Assembly (NCBI RefSeq): GCF_932526225.1
Contig: NC_064034.1
Span: 1,164,001 to 1,228,000, forward strand
DNA: 64,000 nt
DNA from: Nematostella vectensis
Taxonomy: Eukaryota; Cnidaria; Anthozoa; Actiniaria; Edwardsiidae
Direction: 5' to 3'
The position numbers were made by a program, and so were the translations under genes. The notes under the pieces are model-generated. The model saw only the letters and a program-made list of their open reading frames with translations, ran no database searches and was not told where the DNA came from. Positions 49,901 through 61,900 of the stretch are shown piece after piece; the stretch's first letter is position 1; each line of letters starts with the position of its first letter.

Positions 49901-52900
49901 TTATACAAAGTTTCTTTCACAAGATATGAATGTTTTTTTTTATTTTGATGATGTCAGCATATTTTGCTTGTAGTGACATTATTGGTGACATCACAATCAT
50001 GTGACTATATTGGGGAACCCCCGATGACACCACAAGACACCTACCGAGTTTGGTTGTCATACCATGTTTTTTTAATGAAATATAGATAATTTCTTTTATT
50101 TTGATGACGTCAGCATTTTTTTTGCTTTGTAACAATCTTAATATGGTAACAATCACGTGACCATAATGGTGTACCCCCCCTTCATTGGTTGTCATATGAT
50201 GTTTTGCTCTTAATGAAATTGAAATAGTTATGCTTTTAGTGATGTCATCGATGATGTGACCATATTTTTGCACCCCCCTGGACACAAACATGACACCTGC
50301 CAAGTGTGACGTCATCTATGACGTCACAAATCACGTTACCACAGTTTTGCACCTCCCTTGACACAAACATGACATCTGCCAAGTTTGGTTGTCAATAATG
50401 TTTCTTTCGAGAGATATGAATGCTTTTGCTTATAATCACATTTTTTTCATTTTAAGTGATGTCACAAAACACGTGATCATATTGTTGAATCCCCCTTAAA
50501 ACCTACATGACACCTTCTGAGTTTGGTTGCCATAAGATGTTTTCTTTGTGAAACATAATTATTTTTTATTTGGATGACATCCACATATTTTTTGCTTCTA
50601 GTGACGTCAATGATGACTTCACAAATCAAGTGACCACAGTTTTGCACCTCCCTTGACACATACATGACACCTAAGTTTGGTTGTCATACAATGCTTTTTG
50701 GGGACTGACGTACATCGCGTCACAAAATCTTGATTTGTTACCATACTTTTCTGGTATACCACTTTTTCTTAGGTATCCTGCTCCGCTGTAATCAGATTAT
50801 TGCATAATACATATTTCATTTAACAATTTAAAACAGTTCCACAAGCAACACAAACTAATCAAGGCTACATGAGCAAAAAAATGGCAAAGTTCAAATTGTA
50901 TGGTTGTGTTAGCTAACATTTGCTTGATTGTTTGCCTAGACGTTTCTTGTATAATGGTACATTACATGGTACATTTCGGTGTATGATCCACTCTTGAGAT
51001 ATGATTGAGCAAAGTTGCCATAAATCATGAAAAAGTAGTAATTTTTGCCCAAATTGGACAATTTCAGGCAGATCACGAGTCTTACGATGTTCAATATCTC
51101 AAGAACGGATTATCTACCGGAAAGTATAAAAAGCTTTTGTTTTGTATTGCACAAGGAACCTCTTATCTAGGCAAAAATCAGACAATTTGAACATTGTCAT
51201 TTGCTCATGTCAATCAAGGCAGTTTTAACATAATTTACACATTGCATCCTTTTTTTCACACCCCTTTCCCCATCCCTCTGAGATGAAGGGTCTAGTCAAA
51301 CAAGCATGGACAAGTTTAAATGTACAGTAGAAGTGTGCTTTATCAGAATGTGTATGTGTTTATCTGAACTTATAGTATGTGTGCTATCTGAACATACAGT
51401 ACAGTACAGTACAGGTGTACTTTGTACATGTTGTGCATGCTTATCTGAATGTACAGTACAGTACCGTACCATACCGTATCGTACCTTATGTGTTTTACAT
51501 AAGGTACAGTACAGTACAGTACAGTACAGTACAGTACCTTATGTGTTTGCTTTATCTGAACATACAGTATGACTGCACTTTATGCAGAATTTATCATTTG
51601 CATTTATCAAGGTAACAATATAACTTTTTATATGTTAGCATATTATTTCATGCTGTATATGCTTGCATGTTCATTTACAGGAGGTGGGAAAAGTCTTTGA
51701 TCTGCTCACAACCCTTAAGCTGTTGTGCCTGACGCTGTGGCAGGAAGTGACTGGAGTGGACGACTTGCGTCTAGAGGTTGCCCTCAAGATGCTCAAAGCC
51801 CCTCACTTCAATGCCAAGATGAATTCTCTGAAAGAGGTGCATTGACAATATTTCTTTGGATAATGTTAACAGTATTATTTGATTTGTGTTATAAATATTT
51901 TTTCTTGACAAAGGTTTGCAAACTAATTGATGACTCTGAAAAGTGCAAGAATGTGAAAATCAGCATCTCTCAAGAAGCAATTGCCAAGTGGCTGGTGGAT
52001 AACCGAGTTCTATCTGTAGCATTTGAGAGTAAGTGGATTCTTTCTTATGAAGATGTGACAGAAAAATGTCCAATAAGCTCATTTAACATCAAATAAGGTG
52101 TAGAATTCTTTAGTACAGAGCAAGTAACAGCAAAAGAATTATCAAATTTGATATTTCAATGTGACTTGTGTCATTAAGTTAGCTTTCGTCCCGATTCTTA
52201 AACAATAAAACGTGTGAAAGATGATCGGACAAAACTCACTAAAAAGCATAGTTCTGTACACCCCTAGCCAATGAGGCTGTGCCTCTATTATGATGCGATA
52301 ACTTTGACTTGTTGATTGACTGACAGGTAACCTTCATCAGACGCAATATTGTGACCGTCTTAAGGTGGTGGTGGAGTTCCTTGGTAACAGGCTTACCTTA
52401 GATGAGCTGACAACCATCTGGAAGATGCAGGTAATGCAAACTAGAGATGAACTGAAGAGAATAACAGAGTTGGTCAAAGTATTCTTGTGTCAGGGCTTAT
52501 TTGTTTTTTATTTGTTTTGTAGCTTGGCAAACATCCAATAGAAGTTGACAATATCCACAACATCTTAGCCACTGCTGCTGTCAGGTTTAATACGAACCAG
52601 CTTGACCATCTCTTCACACTGATACAGCAGGTACAGTTCTCTTGGTGCAATTATTTGGCTGAAATCATTTTTGTTTGTACAAAAAGTCAAACAAAAGGTT
52701 GATTCTGGCAATGCAACGGGCTCCCACCATAGCTGCACCCAGTGTATGATCTGTAATGCCCTCTTCTGTACAGACTTAATCAATATAACAATGCCTTTTG
52801 TTATTGGCCTTTTTCAGATCAAAGTTTGCTAGAGCAACCTTGAAGTTATTTGTAACTTTTTAAAATTTTGTAGAGCTGGGGAACAGAAAATGACCGCATG

Positions 52901-55900
52901 AAAGACAAGCTGTTGGTCCTGATTGGAAGAATTGGCAAGGAAGCCAGAGTGGCAAAGATAACAACAAAGGTATACATGTTATTTACATATGGCTAGGAGG
53001 GATGTGTTGAGAATAGATTTAAACCAGTGCTGTGTGTGGTTTTAGGTACTTGACCTGCTTTGGAGCCTGGCTCATCTTCCATCGTTGACAACAGACATGG
53101 TTGACCAAGCCCTCAAGTCGCATATTGATATTCTTAGTGATTCCTTCACCGTCAAGGATCAAATTAAGAAAAGCTATGCTGTCAAGTGCATCGAGGATAT
53201 CAAAAAGGGTGTTTGGATAGTACCAGCAATCAGACAACTGCTGAAGATCACTAAAGGAATGAGCAAGTCCCAGTATAACAAGCATGATAAGGTAAGTGTA
53301 TGAAATGGCATGGATAGTACAGGATTAACTATGTATTGGCAACTTCCAACGATATAAGTAAGGCATATAAGTAACAGTTCAACAAGCGTGGTTAATGTTA
53401 AAATCTGTTGTCTATCACTGTGTAATAGGGTGTCCTTCCAGAATTGAACAAGACCTATGACATTATCAAGCTGACCACAAGTAGCATTGTGAATTGTCAC
53501 CAACAAGCCATTGCAGCAGTAGGACTGCCTGGGCTGGGCGAGGACACACTCCTGGATGGCAGGTACACCTTGAAGGACTGCATCCACATCCATCTGAAGT
53601 TCCTGGCGTTTGTCCTCCAGGAAGCCGTCATATACCTTCCGTGGCATAGGGCACGGGATATTTGGGATGCCTTGGTTTCAAGTCCTGATGCTTGTGAGTT
53701 CGACAGGGAGGTAAGGATGAGCCATATTCAGCCTTGTGGTGTTTGCGCCTGTTGACATGTCTTGTTCTCCTTAGACATGCTTTGAGTGGTTCACCAAACA
53801 GTTGTGTGATATGGAAGCAGAGACCCAGTCTCAAATACTGACAACCAAGATCCTCAAAATGGACCCATCCAAGCTCTCTATGAAAGGTAGGGTCTTTACT
53901 GGTCCTAATTTTTTTTACCTTATAGTCTCAATACTTAACCCATCCAAGCTCTCTATGAAATGTGAGGCTTTCCCTGGTCAGACTTTTCTCCTCCTAATAG
54001 TCTCAAAACTCAGCCCATCCAGGCTACACATGACAGGTACAGGTTTATACAGGTTTATACATATCCTATCCACGTTCTCTGTTAATGGTCAAGGTCCCTG
54101 CTAATCAGGCTATTCACTATATCCAGGATAGCTCTAAGAAATTTGTCTAGTCGGATAGGAATTCGAGCTACTAAATACTGTATGTTGTGAAGTAAACTAA
54201 CAAGTCAGCCGCCTGGAGTATGACCTCTTTTTTTAGCCAGTGAAATTCTCAAGCCCTTTATTTTAAGCCTCAAAGTTAGACCTGCATAGCAGAATATGTT
54301 TACTAAAGTTTAAGTACTGTATCCAAATTAATCACATCCCAATATACCACATCTGATCAAACCATTCTTACCGTAGATGATGTTGTTTGTATCTATTCCA
54401 ATTGTATAATAAAACTTAAAATACCAAAACCTGTTTGTTCTTAGGTTTCCAGTGTTTTCGGGCGTTTTTTGAGAGTGTCAACCACAATGAACACAAGCAC
54501 AAGAAGACAGCTAACACATACACAGTGGAGAAGATGGACTTAATAGGGCTTGACTACCTGTGGCGCATTGCTCTCGAAGTACCATCAGAGGAGATAGCAG
54601 CACCAGCAGTCAAGTTGCTAATTCAACTCAGCTACACGTGGCTTTCACCAAAACTCAAGAAGGTGTGCATCCTTTTTCATATTGTGCCTCAAGTTTGAAA
54701 TGAAAATGCTCGCATTTGTTTCCCCAGTCTGCCCTAAAGAATCAATATACATATGATATGTAATTTCTTTAGGACCCTGTCACGATCCACAAGAAATTTA
54801 TAATGGAATGTTACAAACGTCTTGAGGTATGTAAATTTTGCCAAATCGGGCGCATGTCATGTTTTTTATCAATTGGTAATGGCTCAAGGATACCGTCATG
54901 ACACACAATACTGGCGACTTGATTTAGTAGTACATTGTTAATATTTCATGAAGGGCCAGTTCCATACTCTACTTACATAGTAGCATTATTGTAGTAGAGC
55001 ATTCTATTCCGACTCTCTGCAACAACTCAGTAGAGGGTTGAAGAAAAACTGTGATGTATCTGTTCTGGTATAACCATCTGGAACACATCACCAATAAATC
55101 ATCATAGATATGTTCACAGCAAACAGTGACAGTGTATTTGTAATTTCCACATACAATCTGTAGGTTAACTTGCTTAAAGTAACACAAGCTCAGTCAAAAG
55201 GCATTGTACTTTCTTGAAATATTGTGCAAGGGCTTAACACTTTTGTATTTTGTATTGCAGCAAGTGATGTCAGTCCTATGTGCTAGTCCCATGTCTCAAG
55301 TCGCATCCAGTGTCACCACCACAGCAACAGCACCTATATCCCCAGTGACAATTGCGCCAACCCCACTCAGGTGAACATTTGGAATTTATATCTTAAAAAT
55401 GTCGCCTACTCTGGTTTCAGAGCCTCGAACGGCTCTCTATGTAGTGGCCAGCAAGGTTGAGACGAGTCTGTGGCCTCTCGAAGCGCTATTTCGACTTTTG
55501 CCTAATTTCCATGTTAACGTTTTGTGATTAGTATGTGTCAGTTTCACCTGGGATGTAAACATCTCTTCGCTCGAGAATCGAATTCACGAGTATGAAAAGC
55601 GCATGAAAACCCGATTTAAAAACAACGATATTCATCTGAAAACCCATGGGATCATTACTGTAGTGTTAGTGACAAGAATCTGCGCATAGGAGGTGGGGAA
55701 TACAATATTTTCACGGGAGAGCACTTCAAGGAGGAGAAAATCGCGGATAAGCTCGCAGTTATCCTCGGAGAGTCTATCAAAGAACTCAAGGAGCAAATGA
55801 CCAGTACAATCGCTTGCTTGGGATAGTTGAATCCACTATCGTTGAGGTGAGAGCAAACGCCGGGAATAAGCTGGAAAATCAGCGATTCTCCGTAGCCGGT

Positions 55901-58900
55901 CGGCAGCACATAAAAGACATCTCGCCGCTTGTTTATGAACTCGTAAAGACTCCTCTTGAACAGACTTTACATTTTTAATACTGGTAAATCTTGTAACTAA
56001 TTTGGACTGCAAAGCACTATTACGATTTTATTGCGATTAAAATAATATATCGCTCCTCTACTTCGTTCGTTTAGCTGTTTGTTATGGCGGTTTTGACCTT
56101 TTGAACTTGAAGCAAAAAATACAATAGAAAACTGTCAGAATTTCTTGGTTTCCTTGACCACGCGTCAATTGGCCAATCAGCGACCAAGTTCAGAGTCTGA
56201 ACCTAGCAGAAGTCAATATAGCGCTTTGAGAGGCCAAGGCCTCGTCTCAACCTCACTGGCCACTAAACAGAGAGACGTTCGAGGCTCTGGGACCAGGTTA
56301 CATGTCGCCCAGAGAAGCTCAGAAATTTGTATATATCGCTCAGAATTCCTTGGCGATTGTGATTATATCGCCCAGAACGGATTGGCAATTGTATAAGCTA
56401 TTTAGAATAGCTTGGCAGTTGTTTGAAAATAAGAATTGACTCCCAAGCCACGTTATATACAACAAATAAATTACCAATAAGTATTCTTATTATAAATATT
56501 CTATATTATATTATATCCTTGATAACGAGTTTTCTAGAAAGACGCATTGACAGAGATAACACGATAAAATGATAAAATGCCTACATTTAATATTTCACAC
56601 TTGCATGTAAACAATTAATTCAACTTTAAATATTTCCAGAGCAAATCACTTGTTGAATATCGAGAGATTGCTGATGATCGTAGAGCACTATATCATCACT
56701 GTTGAGGTGAGCTGCTGGAATCACACTCTGGGCGAACAAGGGTCTTTCAATTGCCTACCTTTCTCTAACAGGGCTCTAAAGACTACTTTCTTGATGACGC
56801 CTTATGTAAAGCATTTGCTTTTTTATGTCTTTCTCTTATTTATAGTGGTATTTAACAACTGGCCTCTATGTTTTCAGGATCTTGTTGCAGGCCCTCGTAC
56901 CTTGCTTCCACATGCTGCTTCATTCCATGGCTATCCTATAAATGTCAACGTCAATTGTGATGTCACCAAGCAGAATCTCAGCCTTCAGGTAGTGTACAAG
57001 TGAATAACTCGCTGGATTATGCATCGGATTTAAATTTCTTTTCTAAAGTTGTGTTGTTATTGTTATGTTGGAATAGAACTAAGTGAATTTGATACGACTG
57101 TTTTGCTACTTTCAGTGTCACAGCAATGAAAACTTGCGGTCAGTGCGTCATCGCATCGCAGCTAAACTGAATGTCAGTGCTGAGCAAATCCAGATCTTCA
57201 ACAACGAGAAATTGGTGAGATATTCAACGATAGAAAAGCAATTTGAAGTGCAGCCATGTAACCTTTTGTATGTTTTTGTCAAGTTCTTGTGCATGGCTGC
57301 TTATTAATATTATTAGTCATCAGAAGAAGACTCAGCAATGCTATTGGTGCTGATACCAAATTTGTTGCAGCTTATGTCGTCCAAGGACCAAAAGCTGTTA
57401 TACCAGCTTGACTTCCAAGAGGACCAGCAGGTGTTTGTGAAGACGTCCAACACTTCTGTCACCATGGTGCCAACAAGAGAGGAGGTTGAGGTACACGTAT
57501 GTACTTTATGTACACTTTCATCACAGACCTGTACCCAGGGGGAAGGATGTGCATGCATCCAACTTGAATGAAAATTCAAATATTCAAATATTGAATCCTA
57601 TGACTGACTCCCCACTTCAGCAATTCCTGGCAATTCCTGCTCCCCCCTCTATTTATGTTATACTCATGTCCTTCTCATCCGTGTTCTACTTTTCTGGTCT
57701 AGATGCAAGAAACCAAGACAGATGAGGTAATCTAGAGAGTAGAGTGTTTTTGGTTTTGATTTTATGTTGTTGTCATCTTGTGCTCTTCTTCTAACTTTGC
57801 TCTTTATTGCCCTTCAGGCCAGTGCAAGCGGATGTAACCGACAATCCATAGCCTTGGAGCAGGTACATACCTACTTGAGACATACTTGTTTTTATGATAT
57901 TATGGCTAACACATGTTTTAGGAGTTTTGTTCCAATTGTTTGATGCTTTGTTTTGAAGAACAAGCATTCCACATTTTGGAACTTTCAGGCTTCCGTTGCT
58001 TTCATTGTAATAATTGCCTTTTGTTTTATGACAGGAGCGTATGATCCCAGGTGTACTGATGGCCACTGAATGCAAAGCATTTGACAAGCTCTATCAACTA
58101 GCTGAGCTAGAGGAGCCCAGGTGAGAAATGGACCACTTCCTCGCTGCAAACATTATCCCTAAAACAACCCTGCAAACTCTACTCAGCCTTGCCAGCCCCT
58201 AACGCCCTACAAGCACTATCAAACCCTCACTTAACTCTTATTTTTTGCAGCATCACTGCCCACGTACAGAAGCTGGTAATGCTTCTACCTACCGACCCTC
58301 AAGTCCAGGAAGCTCTGGACTGCATAGGCCAGCAGGTATAGTACACTAAAACAGCTTATAACGCTGGATGGGAAGCTATGCGGGTACATAAGCAGAATAC
58401 GACAATGTTCCAAAACTTGGTTCGTACTTGTGACGTTTAGAGATGCTCAATTAAATGATTTCTATGGTGCACTGCCTCTGTTGTATCTAGTTCACATTGA
58501 ATTGCTCGCCTGGAGGGTCATCTTTGGATGCGCCTTGCTCACGCACATTTCTTTTGTTGTATCTAGTTCACATTGAGTTGCTCGCCTGGAGGCTCATCCT
58601 TGGATGAGTCTAGCTCACTCAGCCCAATCGACATCAACCTCAAGAGCATGTTCCGCTGTACATCCTTAGGGATGTCACCCTTCCGTGTGCTCTACAACCT
58701 TGAGGTAAGCGAGCTCTGCACCTAGTACGTAATAACCAACACCTTGCAGTTACTTACTTATATATACTGTGCTCTACAACCTTGATGTAAGCGAGCTCTG
58801 CACCTAGTACGTAATAACCAACACCTTGCAGTTACTTACTTATATATACTGTGCTCTACAACCTTGAGGTAAGCGAGCTCTGCACCTAGTACGTAATAAC

Positions 58901-61900
58901 CAACACCTTGCAGTTACTTGATATTAGTTGGTTATGGTTACATACATCGTGGTATTAGGATTTACACCTTAGTCAACCCCTTGAAGTCACAACATCGTTT
59001 GATTTTGAATGATCTCGGATCATTCATGAAGGCTTTTAGATAACACGTTTTATGATGAGTTTATGACACCAAAATTAGAATTGCTTACTTAGAAGTATAG
59101 ATTTTGGGCTATTCTTATTGATCAAACTGATTTGAACTTCTGATTCTTGAATGTCACCATACAGCAAGTAAAAACATGGGTATACAAGCATGATGCCTAC
59201 ACAATTATACTTTGATACAAGTACGTTTTAATACTCTACACATCATTTCTCATCAGGTCCTAAGCAGCAAGTTGATGCCCACAGCTTACAGGGATGGCGG
59301 GGCTGCCGCCAGAGCCTTCAAGGAGAGCTTCCTTGCAGCAGGGGGCCTCAAGTATGTTTACTATGAATCATGTTCATAATACTATTACTGCGCTTGTTGA
59401 ATAGGTGCCCCTTACTAATAACGGTCTCAACTATGTCAGGTGGCTGATGGCCTATGTAGAACTAGTGATACATAGCTTTAGGTTGCCTAGCAGGACATAG
59501 TTATTTTGTAAAATGACCTCTGATTTGAACCTATGCATGTTTTTCCTGGATGCCAAGAAACCACTTGAAATCATTCTAATATGTCAATTATGTATTTGGT
59601 TGCAGTATCGTCGTGAACATTCTACAGAAAGACATGTTTCCTAGTGATGTTGACACAGAAATTCGAAGAGGCTGTTATGGCATATGTTTACAGCTTGCAC
59701 GGTTGGTTCACTCCAAAACTCCCCCCCCCCTTTTTCCCTGTCTGCTGACTGTCATATACCTAATGTATAATGTACCTGGTAGACGTACAGCAGTATCACA
59801 GTAGTATCTGGTTACTACCTGACTTAAAGCTTAAAGCCAGGCTCACCCCAGAATCCTGAATCTTTAAAAGTGTAACCCTGGAAGTCGTACACCAGATAGA
59901 CATAGTATCCAGAATATTAAAACCGATAAGCGAAGTATGCTAATTGAACTTTTCTTACAGGTTTTTGTTGTGCGGCCAGACTAGTGAGAATTCCTTCACC
60001 ATCCCGCCCACAAGAGAGTCTGTTACCATGGCAGCATCACCCGTCTCCATGGCAACCATGGATCTAGACAGCAGTGATTGTGGTAACAGTTCTGGTGTGG
60101 AAGCCAAGCGGCCCCGTTCCAGTAGCATGATCGATGATGTCCACCCTACTGTCCGGGTTGCTATTGAGGTACGGCCTCACAAACATTTTACCGTCACTGT
60201 GTAACTAGTTAAGTGAGGTATGAGCGTATAATTGGAATTGTATGAATTGGAATTTTTAGATGTCAATCTTTAGCCAGCCCTCTCACGTTTGGTTGAACAT
60301 CTTATGAATATACCAAAATGAAAAGGAATTAAAATTTCAATTATACAATAGTTAAGAGCTGCAATCGAGACAACTTTTTAACCTAGAGTGTTGACAGTTA
60401 GTCGAGGCGTGGAAGTTTTGGTGCGTCGTTAGCGTTTTTTTTTCTTGTATTTCATTTTCAGTCAGTCAGTTGATTACATCGATGACTTCTTAGTGTAACT
60501 TATAGCTGCTAGACATCGTACGAACGTTATGTAAACCCTTCATTTCATTTATCATATCTTCCCGTCCTCCCATCATGCTTTTCTGGCTTGGCAATTATCG
60601 AGTATCCTAAGCCTGGCAAAACACGTGTATTAAATTTATATCTTTCTCACTTTATATCTGTTTTTTTTTTTGTCAGACGATGAACAGAGATGATTTCGCG
60701 GAGACTATAGCGTGTTTGATGCGAGTCGCGTGGGCGGCGGCGGGCGGCAAGTTGCATCTGGCGGGCGGGAGGCAGCATCTGTCCAGCCAGAGCTCTGACG
60801 ACGACGGGGGCAGCGATTCCGACTCGCTGAAATCCTTCAGGTCGTCCATTGCTTCTAACAACAACTTAGAAGTATCAAATAAGGTATGTACGTGAGTAGA
60901 ACTGCATCGTCTACGTATACAACACGCTTAGCACTACAGCATCCTGCACTCCAGAACTGGGGTTTTTTTGCACCGTGTCTTGAGACTGTGGAAAAGCCTT
61001 CAACTGTCTCTTCTTGCGAGGAAGAGAGGATTCCAAAGGGCTACCACGCTCTTCTTGAGAGACATGAGAGGCTACATAGAGGTATTCCACGCTGGGCTTA
61101 AGATGCAAACATACGCTGCGCATAAATTAATTGTTAAATTAATAGGTCGCGCAAGTTATAACAAAATATAGTATCATACTTGAACTGCACCTCTATATAA
61201 CACTTTAGCCACACTGTAACTGCTCAACAACCTACTGTATTCTAGCTTTGTCTCTGCGGATTTTGCAAAAAAGTTGAATGTGGTTCTTGATGATAAAGGA
61301 ATTGATGCTTTTTCTTTTGTTGATAGGATGTTGTGATAGTCGCTGAGGCTCTTCAACTGCTCGTTCTTTGTTTACAATTACGAACCCAATTAATAGGTAG
61401 GATTGCTTACCGTCATCGCGATTTGAAATGAAAGCTCCTTGATGGCCTTTACTTTTTTACAGGTGTATTTTATTATCTTCCAAATGTGAATGAGTTCATC
61501 GTAGAAATATTAATTGGCTCGCCTCACCCGCAGGTTTGTAAAAGGTTTAGAATGATTTGTTTCTTATGGCACAAGATCTGATTACTTCTGGTGTGTTTCT
61601 GCGGACACCCAGTACCCGCTTCGCGTTCGACGCACATGCATGGGTCATATGTGCTGTTTGTCTTTCAGGTCCGGTTGAATGGGGTAGAGCAATTTCTAAT
61701 ACTTAGCCAAACACCCGTTGGTGGTAAGTAGCTGCTTATCTGTCTAGTCAAGGGTGCAGGTGTGGAGACAGATCCGTTCCTATGGCAGCTCTCGTTGAAG
61801 TTCTGTATCTTGGCCATTTTGATTCCCTTGCAGAATAACAAGTAAATCACTTTATTTCTACCTTTAGATACAAAGGTACAAACGCCAAACCACTTTCTCC

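Larger units (their letters stand above)
43956..52969 (+). other. USP24: USP24 exons 1-13, coordinates
   Basis: Exons read from splice sites and phase: 1 43956-44415; 2 45948-46015; 3 46187-46330; 4 46516-46653; 5 48140-48175; 6 48262-48330; 7 48668-48733; 8 49272-49346; 9 51681-51836; 10 51914-52028; 11 52327-52430; 12 52523-52630; 13 52874-52969. Exon 9 uses a weak GTGCAT donor. Exon 5 is only 36 bp. Exons 9-11 include recognisable conserved blocks such as KAPHFNAKMNSLKE and QYCDRLK. Introns 6 and 7 (48331-48667 and 48734-49271) are AT-rich and I see nothing else in them. Confidence 0.88.

Noticed and set aside
51306-51615. Small open frames across the GTACA satellite
   Set aside because: Low-complexity translation of a microsatellite within intron 8.
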